Translations under genes and position numbers: made by a program
Assembly: GCA_017449495.1 (NCBI GenBank)
Contig: JAFTFO010000014.1
Span: 1-64,000 of the forward strand
Source: Prevotella sp.
Lineage (GTDB): Bacteria > Bacteroidota > Bacteroidia > Bacteroidales > Bacteroidaceae
DNA: 64,000 nt
Reading direction: 5' to 3'
Notes under the pieces: model-generated
The model's input: only the letters and a program-made list of their open reading frames with translations
What the model was told of the DNA's origin: nothing
The model's database searches: none
Part shown: positions 9,300 to 18,339 of the stretch, piece by piece
How positions within the stretch are numbered: position 1 is the stretch's first letter
How the letters are laid out: each line of letters starts with the position of its first letter

Positions 9300-10892
9300 C
9301 TACTTCTTGTTTTCGACGGCAGCCTGCTCGATGGCGAGACCGGCCTTGTAGTTCTCGATGTACTTGTTGAAGCCTGCAACGTCCTCGGCCGTGGGGGCGA
9401 TGCTGACACCTGTGTTGCCAGCAAAGACCACTTCCTCGAGGTAGTCGGCGAGACTGAGTTTGTTAGGATTATTCACGGCATAGCCAGCCAGCAGGGCGAT
9501 ACCCCAGGCACCACCTTCACCAGCAGTCTCCATGACGGAGATCGGGCTGTTGAGGGCAGCAGCCAGCATACGCTGACCAACGCCGGCGGTCTTGAAGTAG
9601 CCGCCGTGACCCGTGATGCGATCCACCTTCACGTTCTCCTCCTTCAACAGGATGTCGTTACCGATCTTCAGCACGCCGATGGCACCATAGAGGTGAGCAC
9701 GCATGAAATTGGCCAGGTTGAACTTGTCGTTGGCAGAGCGCACGAACATCGGACGACCTTCCTGCAAGCCAGTGACAGGCTCACCGCTGACGTAGTTGTA
9801 GGCCATCAGACCGCCGCAGTCGGCATCGCCCTCAAGGGCTTTGTTGAACAGTTTGCCGTAGAGTTCGTTCATATCCACAGGCACGCCGAGCAACTGCTGA
9901 TACTCCTTGAAGAGACCCACCCAGGCGTTGATGTCGCTGGTGCAGTTGTTGCAGTGTACCATCGCCACGAGGCTTCCGTCAGGCGTAGTCACGAGGTCGA
10001 TGGGCTCGTAGGGCTTGGAGAGTTCCTTCTCCAGCACGATCATCGAGAAGGACGATGTGCCTGCGGATACATTACCCGTGCGCTGCTTGACGGCGTTGGT
10101 GGCCACCATACCCGTGCCTGCATCGCCCTCAGGCGGACAGACGGGGATGCCTGCCTTCAGATGGCCAGAAACGTCAAGTTTCTTCGCACCTTCGGGTGTC
10201 AGGAATCCAGCGTTCTCACCTGCGTTGAGAGACTTAGGCAGAATGTCGAGGAGTTTCCAAGAGAAGCCCTTCGGTGCGATGAGTTCGTCGAACTTCTTCA
10301 CCATCGTGGCATCGTAGGTCTTGGTGTTGGGATCAACGGGGATCATACCCGAGGCATCGCCTACGCCGAGGACGAACTGACCCGTTACCTGCCAGTGCAC
10401 GTAGCCGGCGAGGGTGGTCAGGTACTTGATGTCGGAAACGTGCTCCTCGTTGTCGAGGATAGCCTCGTAGAGGTGGCTGATCGACCAGCGGAGGGGGATG
10501 TTGTAGTTGAAGAGTTTGGAGAGTTCGGCGGCAGCCTTGCCGGTGTTGGTGTTACGCCAAGTGCGGAAGGGCACGAGGATCTCCTGCTTCTCGTTGAAGG
10601 CCATATAGCCGTGCATCATAGCGGAGAAGCCGATGGCGGCGAGGGTCTCAATCTCGCAGTCGTACTGCTTCTGAACGTCCTTGCGGAGTTCGGCGTAGCA
10701 GTCCTGCAGTCCGTACCAGATAGCCTCGGTGGAATAGGTCCAGAGACCATCCACCAACTGGTTCTCCCACTCGTGTGAGCCCTGTGCGATGGGCTTATTG
10801 TCCTCGTCGATGAGGACGGCCTTGATGCGGGTAGATCCAAACTCGATACCGAGAATGGCCTTACCTGCTTCGATTGTCTGTTTTGCGTTCAT
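9300..10892 (-). CDS. araK: L-ribulokinase of the FGGY family (Bacteroidota type)
   Basis: 530 residues. FGGY sugar kinase fold: N-terminal phosphate loop ([17 protein letters not shown]), [27 protein letters not shown] and a C-terminal ATPase part ([28 protein letters not shown]). By sequence alone it could be called xylulokinase, but it lies between araA and the arabinofuranosidase, as in the known Bacteroides arabinose operon, where the FGGY enzyme phosphorylates L-ribulose. The operon lacks another kinase, so this is the likely step between AraA and AraD. It is preceded by a palindromic repeat (10910-10972). Confidence 0.85.
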   Translation of the reverse strand: MNAKQTIEAGKAILGIEFGSTRIKAVLIDEDNKPIAQGSHEWENQLVDGLWTYSTEAIWYGLQDCYAELRKDVQKQYDCEIETLAAIGFSAMMHGYMAFNEKQEILVPFRTWRNTNTGKAAAELSKLFNYNIPLRWSISHLYEAILDNEEHVSDIKYLTTLAGYVHWQVTGQFVLGVGDASGMIPVDPNTKTYDATMVKKFDELIAPKGFSWKLLDILPKSLNAGENAGFLTPEGAKKLDVSGHLKAGIPVCPPEGDAGTGMVATNAVKQRTGNVSAGTSSFSMIVLEKELSKPYEPIDLVTTPDGSLVAMVHCNNCTSDINAWVGLFKEYQQLLGVPVDMNELYGKLFNKALEGDADCGGLMAYNYVSGEPVTGLQEGRPMFVRSANDKFNLANFMRAHLYGAIGVLKIGNDILLKEENVKVDRITGHGGYFKTAGVGQRMLAAALNSPISVMETAGEGGAWGIALLAGYAVNNPNKLSLADYLEEVVFAGNTGVSIAPTAEDVAGFNKYIENYKAGLAIEQAAVENKK

Positions 10893-10909
10893 ATTCTTTA
10901 TTTTATATC

Positions 10910-10972
10910 AACACAGAGACACAGAGGTTCAGAGTTTTTATTAGAGTCTCTGTGTCTCTGTATCTCTGTGTT
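10910..10972. repeat. Palindromic intergenic repeat, copy 2
   Basis: Arms 10910-10934 and 10948-10972, nearly identical to copy 1 at 3036-3098 (two differences in the left arm, one in the right arm). It lies between araA and the ribulokinase gene. It probably forms a hairpin in the operon mRNA. Confidence 0.8.
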
Positions 10973-10978
10973 TAGTTG

Positions 10979-12520
10979 TTAACGGAGTGCCTTGTTCAGC
11001 ATGAAGTAAATCTCGTTGTTCTGGAGTTGCTGCTTGAACTCGTAGGTCTTCGTGTCCTTGTTGATCTTGACATACTCGATGCCGAGCATCTCAGCGAAGT
11101 CCTCCCAGTACTCTTCGGTGATGTCGTAAGAGAAGGCGCTGTGGTGCGTACCTCCGGCGAGGATCCAGGCACCGGCACCAATCTCGAACGTGGGCTGGGG
11201 AACCCAGAGGGCGCTGGCCACGGGCAGATTCGGCATGGGCTTCGGCTCGATGCACTCCACCTCCTGCGAAATCAGGCGGAAGCGGTTGCCGAGGTCAACG
11301 ACGGTAGCCTTGATACCACGACCTGTCTTCGAAGTGAACACGAGGCGGGCAGTCTGCTGCTTGCGGATACCGATGCCGAGGAAGTGAACCTCCAGTTTGG
11401 GTTTGTCGACAGCGATGAGCGGGCAAACCTCGAGCATGTGGCTCTGGAGGCAAGACGAGCGGTCGCCGGCGAAGTTCAGGGTGTAGTCCTCGAGGAACGA
11501 GCAGCCAGTAGGCATACCCTGCTGGATGACCCACAGCGTGCGATAGAGGCAAGCCGTCTTCCAGTCACCCTCGGCACCAAAGCCGTAACCCTCTTCCATC
11601 AGACGCTGAGAAGCGAGGCCGGGGATCTGGTCGAAACCGCAGAAGTCGGGTGCGTCGATGTCGGCATCGCCGAGGTCGTCGAAGTTGGTGGTGAAGGCGG
11701 TAGCGCCCTCATCCTTCAGCACGCGGCGGAGGGCAATCTCAGCCTTGGCTGCGTTGTGAACCTTCTCCCAGTAAACCTCTTCGCCCGACTCGTCGATCTT
11801 GATGGTGTACTGCTTCTTGTACTCCTCAACGAGGGCGTCGGCCTCTGCATCGGTCACCTTCTTGAAGTACTCCATCAGGCTGCTGACGGGGTAGTAGTCT
11901 ACGTGGTAGCCCAGACGCTGCTCGAACTCCACACGGTCACCGTCGGTGACGGCCACGTTGTTCATGTTCATACCGAACATCAGGCAGCGCACGTTCTTGG
12001 CATCAGCCACACCAGCGGCCACGCGGGCCCAAACGGCGATCTGCTTCTGGGCAGCCTCGTCCTTCCAGTAGCCACAAACCACCTTGCGAGGCACACGCAT
12101 ACGGGTGCAAATATGTCCGAACTCGATGTCGCCGTGAGCACTCTGGTTCAGGTTCATGAAGTCCATGTCCATCGTCTCCCAGGGGATCTCGGCGTTATAC
12201 TGTGTGTGGAAGTGGAGGAGCGGCTTCTGCAGGTCCTGCAGACCCTTGATCCACATCTTGGCGGGCGAGAAGGTGTGCATCCAGGTGATGATACCCACGC
12301 ACTTGTCGTCGTTGTTGGCGGCCTTCATCACAGCCTCTACTTCCTTCGAACTGTTGGCTGTGCCCTTATAGACCACCTTGATGGGGATGATTCCACTATT
12401 GTTGAGTCCTTCGACCATTTCCTTTGAGTGACCGTCAACCTGTACGACTGCGTCACCACCATAGAGCAACTGTGCACCAGTTACCCACCATACTTCTAAA
12501 TTCTCAAATGCTTTAATCAT
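10979..12520 (-). CDS. araA: L-arabinose isomerase
   Basis: 513 residues, normal length. It turns L-arabinose into L-ribulose in the cytoplasm, using Mn2+. The start is typical (FENLEVWWVTGAQLLYGG), with WMHTFSPAKMWI, HFHTQYNAEIPW, the metal-site segment DEGATAFTTNFDDLGD and LASQRLMEEGYGFGAEGDWKT. araD lies 39 bp upstream and the kinase 86 bp downstream, on the same strand. Confidence 0.97.
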   Translation of the reverse strand: MIKAFENLEVWWVTGAQLLYGGDAVVQVDGHSKEMVEGLNNSGIIPIKVVYKGTANSSKEVEAVMKAANNDDKCVGIITWMHTFSPAKMWIKGLQDLQKPLLHFHTQYNAEIPWETMDMDFMNLNQSAHGDIEFGHICTRMRVPRKVVCGYWKDEAAQKQIAVWARVAAGVADAKNVRCLMFGMNMNNVAVTDGDRVEFEQRLGYHVDYYPVSSLMEYFKKVTDAEADALVEEYKKQYTIKIDESGEEVYWEKVHNAAKAEIALRRVLKDEGATAFTTNFDDLGDADIDAPDFCGFDQIPGLASQRLMEEGYGFGAEGDWKTACLYRTLWVIQQGMPTGCSFLEDYTLNFAGDRSSCLQSHMLEVCPLIAVDKPKLEVHFLGIGIRKQQTARLVFTSKTGRGIKATVVDLGNRFRLISQEVECIEPKPMPNLPVASALWVPQPTFEIGAGAWILAGGTHHSAFSYDITEEYWEDFAEMLGIEYVKINKDTKTYEFKQQLQNNEIYFMLNKALR

Positions 12521-12559
12521 AATTGTTGTAAGTTTTAAATTTATTAATAGTTGATGTCT

Positions 12560-13264
12560 TTACTTCTTTTTCTGCCCATAGTACGCATTTGGACCGTGCT
12601 TGCGGTTGTAGTGCTTCTCCACGAGGAGCGGGTTCATCGTGGTGTTGGGATTGACGGAGAACGAGATGAAGGCCATCTTGGCACACTCTTCCATCACCTT
12701 GGCGTTGTAGACGGCATTGTCGGGAGAGGTTCCCCAGGAGAACGGGCCGTGGTTCTTCACCAGCACGGCGGGCGTATGGTCCGGATTGATCTTGCGGATG
12801 TTCAGGATCTCGTCGACGATGACGTTACCCGTCTCCAGTTCGTACTGTCCCTCCACCTCTTCCTTAGTCATGTCGCGGGTGCAGGGGATATCCTTGTAGA
12901 AATAGTCGGCGTGGGTGGTGCCGATGTTGGGGATGTCGCGTCCTGCCTGGGCGAAGGCGGTGGCGTAGGTAGAGTGGGTGTGGACCACGCCCTGGATGTT
13001 GGGGAATGCCTTATATAATACAAGGTGTGTGGGGGTGTCGGATGAGGGATTGAGGTCGCCGTCGACCACCTCGCCCGTATTGAGATCCACCACTACCATA
13101 TCGGATGCTTTCATCACGTCGTAGTCTACACCAGAGGGTTTGATGACTACGAGTCCGTTTTCACGGTCGATACCTGATACATTTCCCCAGGTGAATATCA
13201 CGAGGTTATGTTTCACTAAGTCAAGATTGGCCTTGAATACTTTTTCTTTGAGTTCTTCTAACAT
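12560..13264 (-). CDS. araD: L-ribulose-5-phosphate 4-epimerase
   Basis: About 234 residues from the ATG at 13264; a TTG three codons earlier is less likely. A class II aldolase-fold enzyme that makes D-xylulose 5-phosphate, which feeds tkt downstream. Seen: [23 protein letters not shown], the zinc-binding [23 protein letters not shown] and the C-terminal [10 protein letters not shown]. It stands between the regulator gene and araA. Confidence 0.96.
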   Translation of the reverse strand: MLEELKEKVFKANLDLVKHNLVIFTWGNVSGIDRENGLVVIKPSGVDYDVMKASDMVVVDLNTGEVVDGDLNPSSDTPTHLVLYKAFPNIQGVVHTHSTYATAFAQAGRDIPNIGTTHADYFYKDIPCTRDMTKEEVEGQYELETGNVIVDEILNIRKINPDHTPAVLVKNHGPFSWGTSPDNAVYNAKVMEECAKMAFISFSVNPNTTMNPLLVEKHYNRKHGPNAYYGQKKK

Positions 13265-13291
13265 AATTATCAATTGTCAATTATCAATTGC

Positions 13292-13966
13292 TTATAGCTT
13301 AAAGTTCGGGGCTTCATTATAGACCCTTTTGTTGAATCGATAGAGATATGCACCACGCTTGGAACTGGTCTTGTCCATCAAATCTGTCTTTTCGATGAAG
13401 TCCATATCCTTGATGCGCTTGCGGAAATTGCGCTTGTCGAGCTCAGCCCCGTTGACGGCCTCGTACAACTGTTGCAGTTGGGTGAGCGTGAACAAAGCCG
13501 GGAGGAGTCGGAAGCCGACAGGCTCATGGGCCAGTTTCTGTTGCATCATCTTACGCGCCTTATTAACCATCTCATTGTGGTCGGAATAGAGTTGAGGAAT
13601 CTCATTGATGTCAACCCATTTTACGCCATGTGACAAGCGAAGATCATCGTCATAGTCATTGACGTTGATAAGTGCATAGTATGCAATGGATACAACCCGA
13701 TCACCCGGGTCGCGATCTACACTTCCGAAAGCACCAACCTGGCGCATAAACAGATTCCGCAGTCCCGTCAGCTCGTAGAGTGTACGTGCAGCGGCATCGT
13801 CGACACTCTCGTCGCTGGAAACAAAGCCTCCATAGAGGCTCCATTCCCCACGACCAGGATCCATCTGGCGCTTGCCAATCAGAATCTTCAGTTTGCCTTC
13901 ATCAAAGCCGAAGATGATACAGTCGACCGAGAGCCAGACCTTGGAATGTTCGTTATAGTACGTCAT
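13292..13966 (-). CDS. araR: AraR, Nudix-family arabinose repressor
   Basis: 224 residues: an N-terminal Nudix domain and a C-terminal winged helix (LLPALFTLTQLQQLYEAV then KRNFRKRIKDMDFI and KRGAYLYRF). The Nudix box is degenerate: in place of REUXEEXGU it reads RTLYELTGL, so pyrophosphohydrolase activity is unlikely. This matches the AraR group described in Bacteroides thetaiotaomicron, in which the Nudix domain binds L-arabinose and the protein represses the arabinose operon. It lies inside the operon it should control, between araD and the symporter gene. Confidence 0.9.
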   Translation of the reverse strand: MTYYNEHSKVWLSVDCIIFGFDEGKLKILIGKRQMDPGRGEWSLYGGFVSSDESVDDAAARTLYELTGLRNLFMRQVGAFGSVDRDPGDRVVSIAYYALINVNDYDDDLRLSHGVKWVDINEIPQLYSDHNEMVNKARKMMQQKLAHEPVGFRLLPALFTLTQLQQLYEAVNGAELDKRNFRKRIKDMDFIEKTDLMDKTSSKRGAYLYRFNKRVYNEAPNFKL

Positions 13967-13989
13967 GTGCTACGTCTTTGATATAATCT

Positions 13990-15759
13990 TTAGAAGAAGT
14001 ACCAATAGAAGCAGCCGCAAAGTGCGAGTACACCGAGGGTACCCACGACATCCCATACGCCCCAGCTCTGACTGATCTGCTTGCGATAGTCAGGGGTGAA
14101 GGTGATGGCCTCGACCTGCTCCTTGCTGGGGGCAGGTGTGAAGAAACTGACAACAACCATCAGCAGGACGATGAATACCAGCAGCCAGCACTCGAACACC
14201 AGCCAGTTGGTCTGCCAGAACCATGCGGTGGCATCCCAGAAGGCGCCGTCCATCGCAGCCTTACCCGTATCGGTAATAACGTTGGTGACCAGACGGAGCA
14301 TACCGATGAGGAAACCACCAATCAGACCCCACTCACCAGCCTTCGGCGTGATCTTCTTAGAGAGGATACCGAGTGTGAACACTGCCACCATGGCAGGAGC
14401 CAGCAGGGACTGGATGCCCTGGAGATATGAATAGAGGTTACCCATGTTCATCATGACAGGCAGCCACAACAGGCCGAGAATAACCACCACGACAGTGGCG
14501 ATACGGCCAACCAGTACATAGTGAGCCTCGCTCATACCCTTCTTCATGGGCTTGTAGAAGTCTTCGGTGAACAGGGTAGCGCAACTGTTGAAGAAAGCAG
14601 CCAGAGATGTGACGAGGGCGCAGATGAAACCGATGGTGACGAAGCCCTTCACACCTGCAGGAAGAATCGACTTCACCATCATGGCGAAGGCACCGTCGGT
14701 GTCGTGCTGGTTGGTAATGTCCATGTGGATGCCGAAGTCGCCGTACTGACCGCTTGCCAGAGAGATGGCAACCATACCGGGGATGAGGAACATGAACACA
14801 GGCAGCAGCTTGAAGTAACCTGCAGCGATGGTGCCACGACGTGCGCGCTTCATCACGACGGTGCTGTCTTCGCCCTTCGTCTGGCCGAGGACACGCTGAA
14901 CGATATGCTGGTCAGTACACCAGTACCAGAAGCCGATGATCGAGGCGCCGATAAACACGACGAAGCCGGGATACTCGTGATACAACGGGTCGGGATTGCC
15001 GGAAGCGTTGACATCAGCCCAGTGGAACATGTGCGTCGTGCCGTAGCCATCATGCAGTTGGCGGCAGTATTCCATCATGTGCTGCCATCCTTCCACGATG
15101 CTACCGCCACCAAGCGTCGACAGACCGAGGAAGAGCACCAGGAAAGCACCTATAATAAGAATAGGTGTCTGGATACTGGACATCGTCATCACACCCTTCA
15201 TACCGCCAATGACGGTGAAGATGGCCGTGATGGCAATGAGGCCGAGGGCACCCCACCAAAAGGGCAGACCAATAAGGTATTCGAAGAAGATACCACCCGT
15301 GAAGGCTGTGACAGACACCTTGGTCAGAATGTAGGCTATGAGGGTGATAATCGAGAGCCATGAGCCTGTGCGCTGTGTGTAGCGGAACTTCAGGAAATCG
15401 GGCATGGTGATAATCTTGCCCATCTTGTTGTTCAATAACTGATAGAACGGCACGAAGAGCCAGCCGAGGATGAGGATCATCCATCCCTGCATCTCCCAGT
15501 GGGCCATACCTACGCCGTCCTTGGCACCAGTACCGGCGAGACCTACAAGGTGCTCAGAACCGATGTTGGCAGCAAAGATAGCCATACCGATCACATACCA
15601 GGGCTCACCTTTTCCGAAGAGGTAGTCCTGGGAGTCGGCACCAGCCATTTTCTCCTTGTCTTTCTTGATGGCGCGATAGACCATCCACACTACTCCAATG
15701 ACTCCGATGGCGAGAACAATCCAGTCGAGCCAGATGAATTCATTTGCATTCCAATTCAT
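13990..15759 (-). CDS. araP: Sodium/solute symporter, probable L-arabinose importer
   Basis: 589 residues with about 14 membrane helices, of the SSS (SGLT-like) family. Seen: GKGEPWYVIGMAIFAANIGSEHLVGLAG near the N-terminus, the glycine-rich AFTGGIFFEYLIG and the family motif region WYWCTDQHIVQRVLGQ. It sits between the mutarotase and araR genes, so it likely takes up L-arabinose with Na+ across the inner membrane. The substrate is inferred from context. Confidence 0.9.
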   Translation of the reverse strand: MNWNANEFIWLDWIVLAIGVIGVVWMVYRAIKKDKEKMAGADSQDYLFGKGEPWYVIGMAIFAANIGSEHLVGLAGTGAKDGVGMAHWEMQGWMILILGWLFVPFYQLLNNKMGKIITMPDFLKFRYTQRTGSWLSIITLIAYILTKVSVTAFTGGIFFEYLIGLPFWWGALGLIAITAIFTVIGGMKGVMTMSSIQTPILIIGAFLVLFLGLSTLGGGSIVEGWQHMMEYCRQLHDGYGTTHMFHWADVNASGNPDPLYHEYPGFVVFIGASIIGFWYWCTDQHIVQRVLGQTKGEDSTVVMKRARRGTIAAGYFKLLPVFMFLIPGMVAISLASGQYGDFGIHMDITNQHDTDGAFAMMVKSILPAGVKGFVTIGFICALVTSLAAFFNSCATLFTEDFYKPMKKGMSEAHYVLVGRIATVVVVILGLLWLPVMMNMGNLYSYLQGIQSLLAPAMVAVFTLGILSKKITPKAGEWGLIGGFLIGMLRLVTNVITDTGKAAMDGAFWDATAWFWQTNWLVFECWLLVFIVLLMVVVSFFTPAPSKEQVEAITFTPDYRKQISQSWGVWDVVGTLGVLALCGCFYWYFF

Positions 15760-15792
15760 AATGTTATTTGCAATTTATTGATTTACAATTAA

Positions 15793-16974
15793 TTATTTAA
15801 CGCTAAACTTGTAGGCAGCATGGCTGAAGTATTTCTCACCGGGATTCAGGGTCGGCTGCACCCACTCAGGATGGTTGGGTGAGTCAGGATACTTCTGGCT
15901 CTCCAGACAGACGCTCACGTGCTTGGGGTATGTGATGCCATGCTTGCGGATGATAGTAGCATCAGCACCGACACCCTGGAAGTTGCCGCTGTAGACTTGC
16001 ACACCAGGCTCGTTAGTATACATCTCCATGAAGATGCCTGACTTCGGAGAGTAGAGGCTGGCGCAGACCTGAGTATCGTCGCCCTTACCATCCTTATAGG
16101 TATTCAGGCAGAAGTTATGATCGTAACCTGTGGCATTCTGGATCTGGTCGAAATTAGACTGGATGCTATCGCCGATGGCATGGGGGGTACGGAAGTCCAT
16201 CGGTGTTCCCTCTACGGACTTGATCTCACCGGTCGGTATGTAGAGCTTATCGCTCGGCGTGAAGTTGTCGGCATTCACATAAAGTACCTGATCGTAGCCG
16301 GGCTGCGTAAAGTCGCCGCTGAGGTTGTAATAGTTGTGATTTGTCTGGTTGATGATCGTCGGACGGTCTGCTTCTGCCTCCCAGGTCATGTCGAGAGTGT
16401 TGTCTGCTGTCACCTTATAAGTCGTGACAGCCATCACCTTGCCGGGGAATCCGTTTTCACCGTCAGCAGCCACAATCGTCAATTTCAGGATAGAATCACC
16501 AATCTGTTCTGCATCGTACACCTGATGCATCCATCCAGTGTTGCCACCGCCATGGAGACAGTTCGGACCATCGTTCTTCTTGAGTTGATACGTAGTCTCA
16601 CCAAGGGTAAACTGTCCCTCCTTGATACGGTTGGCATAACGGCCTACACTTGAGCCGTAGTCAGAGGGGCTGTTGAGAGTGTCGGCATACTGGGCGATGT
16701 TGTCAAAGCCCAGTACGACATCAGTAGGCTTGCCGTCCTTGTTGGGTACAACAAGCGATACGATGCGTCCGCCATAGTTTGTGATACACACTTCCATGCC
16801 CTTGACATTCTTTAGAGTGTAGAGATGGACTGCTTTACCTTGGATGGTCGTGTCAAACTGAGCAACGTCCAGTCCTGATACTGTCAGTTGTGGTGCCTGC
16901 TCCTTTTTCTCACAGGCAGAGAACATAAGCACAGCCGTGCCCAGTCCCAGAATCATTCCTTTAAGTACTTTCAT
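15793..16974 (-). CDS. Aldose 1-epimerase lipoprotein, first gene of the ara operon
   Basis: 393 residues with a lipoprotein signal (VLMFSAC, Cys21), so it should be anchored in the periplasm or outer membrane. Mutarotase fold: YGGRIVSLVVPNKDG, GRYANRI, NDGPNCLHGG, NQTNHNYYNLSG with the catalytic His region, YDHNFCL and a Glu in the C-terminal CLESQKYPDSPN. It would interconvert arabinose anomers for the symporter whose gene follows 33 bp later. The gene is first after the operon promoter. Compare the second, cytoplasmic GalM at 19704-20795. Confidence 0.93.
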   Translation of the reverse strand: MKVLKGMILGLGTAVLMFSACEKKEQAPQLTVSGLDVAQFDTTIQGKAVHLYTLKNVKGMEVCITNYGGRIVSLVVPNKDGKPTDVVLGFDNIAQYADTLNSPSDYGSSVGRYANRIKEGQFTLGETTYQLKKNDGPNCLHGGGNTGWMHQVYDAEQIGDSILKLTIVAADGENGFPGKVMAVTTYKVTADNTLDMTWEAEADRPTIINQTNHNYYNLSGDFTQPGYDQVLYVNADNFTPSDKLYIPTGEIKSVEGTPMDFRTPHAIGDSIQSNFDQIQNATGYDHNFCLNTYKDGKGDDTQVCASLYSPKSGIFMEMYTNEPGVQVYSGNFQGVGADATIIRKHGITYPKHVSVCLESQKYPDSPNHPEWVQPTLNPGEKYFSHAAYKFSVK

Positions 16975-17023
16975 CTTAATACGTTTTAAGTTTAATTGAT
17001 GTTATAGAGTTCTATTTTGGGTG

Positions 17024-17055
17024 TAAAAGTACAATTATTATTTGAATTATACAAG
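17024..17055 (-). promoter_or_regulatory. Promoter and possible AraR operator of the ara operon
   Basis: On the minus strand, TACTTTTA (17024-17031) followed by CACCC is a -7 box and CTTG (17052-17055) lies 20 nt upstream. A perfect TGTA-N4-TACA palindrome (17022-17033) covers the -7 box and is a candidate repressor site. The start codon is about 50 nt downstream. Promoter by consensus; operator by inference. Confidence 0.6.
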
Positions 17056-17072
17056 ACTTTATCTCATAAACA

Positions 17073-17109
17073 AACGGCATAAAGTGTAAATATAACACTT
17101 TATGCCGTT
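17073..17109 (-). terminator. Terminator of galK or upstream palindrome of the ara promoter
   Basis: Perfect 15-bp arms (17073-17087 and 17095-17109) around a 7-nt loop, followed on the minus strand by TTTGTTTAT. It lies 32 bp after the galK stop and 17 bp upstream of the ara -33 element. Terminator is the first choice; because of its symmetry and place, a regulator site cannot be excluded. Confidence 0.65.
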
Positions 17110-17141
17110 ATTTAACCTTTTTTGGCTTATTTGCTGTGCTT

Positions 17142-18308
17142 TTAGCAGAGTTTACGTGAACCTTCACCAATGACTACGTCATAGACTTTAGGTTCGTGTC
17201 CGTACTTTTCGTTGAAGCGCTTCTTGGCATCTTCGATGAATTTCTTGTAAAGGTCGTTACGTACGAGATTGATAGTACAGCCACCAAAGCCTCCGCCCAT
17301 GATACGAGAACCTGTAACTCCATTTTCTTTAGCGATATCGTTCAGGAAGTCGAGTTCTTCGCATGACACCTCGTAATCCTTGGAAAGACCTTCGTGTGTC
17401 TTATACATCATCTCGCCAACTTTTTCGTAGTCACCTTCGTTCAGGGCGTCGCAGACAGCCAGCACGCGGTCTTTCTCGCCGAGTACGAACTTGGCGCGCT
17501 TGTAATCCTCAGCACCAACCTCTTCCTTTACCTCCTCCAGTTGCTCCCAAGTGCAGTCGCGCAGGGTCTCAAACTTGCCCTCCGGGTGCTTGGCCTGGAT
17601 GTGCTTCACCACGTTCTCGCACGAGTTGCGGCGGTCGTTGTAAGGCGATCCTGCCAACTGGTGCTTCACCACAGAGTCGAGCAGCACGAGGCGATAGCCG
17701 TCGGGCTTGAAGGGGAAGTACTCGAACTCACGGCTGCGGCAGTCAAGGCGCATCAGACAGCCTGCTTTGCCGAAAACAGAGGCGAACTGATCCATGATGC
17801 CACAGTTCACACCGCAGTAGTTGTGCTCCGTAGCCTGACCAGCAAGAACCATATCCCATTGAGATACCTTATTCTCGCCAAAAATATCGTTCAGACCGCA
17901 GGCGAAACAACTCTCCATAGCGGCAGAAGAAGACATGCCGGCACCCAGAGGCACATCACCAGCGAAAGCAATGTTAAAGCCTTTAACGGGAACGCCCAAC
18001 TTCTTCATCTCCAATGCAATACCGTAGATGTAGCGTGCCCATGAAGCACGGGGACCGTTTGGATCGCTGAGTTTAAAGTCCACACGGTCCTTCAGGTCGA
18101 TGGCATAAGCCATCACTGTATCTTCTGTTCCATTGGCACGCATCTCTGCCATCACGCCCTTGTCTACCGCGCCTGGGAACACGAAACCACCATTGTAGTC
18201 GGTGTGCTCGCCAATCAGGTTAATACGCCCAGGAGAAGCATATACGTTGCCAGTTTTTCCATCAAAATGCTTGATGAAGCGACTTCTTACAAATTCAATA
18301 TCCATCAT
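17142..18308 (-). CDS. galK: Galactokinase
   Basis: 388 residues, GHMP kinase family; it phosphorylates alpha-D-galactose at C1 in the cytoplasm. The signature GRINLIGEHTDYNGGFVFPG (about residue 28), the phosphate loop GDVPLGAGMSSSAA and the C-terminal GSRIMGGGFGGCTINL are all present. Two ATGs are adjacent at the start (MMD). The MFS permease gene lies 31 bp upstream. galT and galE are not in the window. Confidence 0.97.
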   Translation of the reverse strand: MMDIEFVRSRFIKHFDGKTGNVYASPGRINLIGEHTDYNGGFVFPGAVDKGVMAEMRANGTEDTVMAYAIDLKDRVDFKLSDPNGPRASWARYIYGIALEMKKLGVPVKGFNIAFAGDVPLGAGMSSSAAMESCFACGLNDIFGENKVSQWDMVLAGQATEHNYCGVNCGIMDQFASVFGKAGCLMRLDCRSREFEYFPFKPDGYRLVLLDSVVKHQLAGSPYNDRRNSCENVVKHIQAKHPEGKFETLRDCTWEQLEEVKEEVGAEDYKRAKFVLGEKDRVLAVCDALNEGDYEKVGEMMYKTHEGLSKDYEVSCEELDFLNDIAKENGVTGSRIMGGGFGGCTINLVRNDLYKKFIEDAKKRFNEKYGHEPKVYDVVIGEGSRKLC

Positions 18309-18339
18309 TTTATTAATATAATATATTAGGTGTTATTAA

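Noticed and set aside
9606..10778. 390-codon plus-strand ORF opposite the ribulokinase gene
   Set aside because: Antisense shadow of a well-supported FGGY kinase.
10976..12427. 483-codon plus-strand ORF opposite araA
   Set aside because: It mirrors araA codon by codon, has no recognisable domain and is full of Val/Leu/His strings typical of antisense frames of GC-rich codons.
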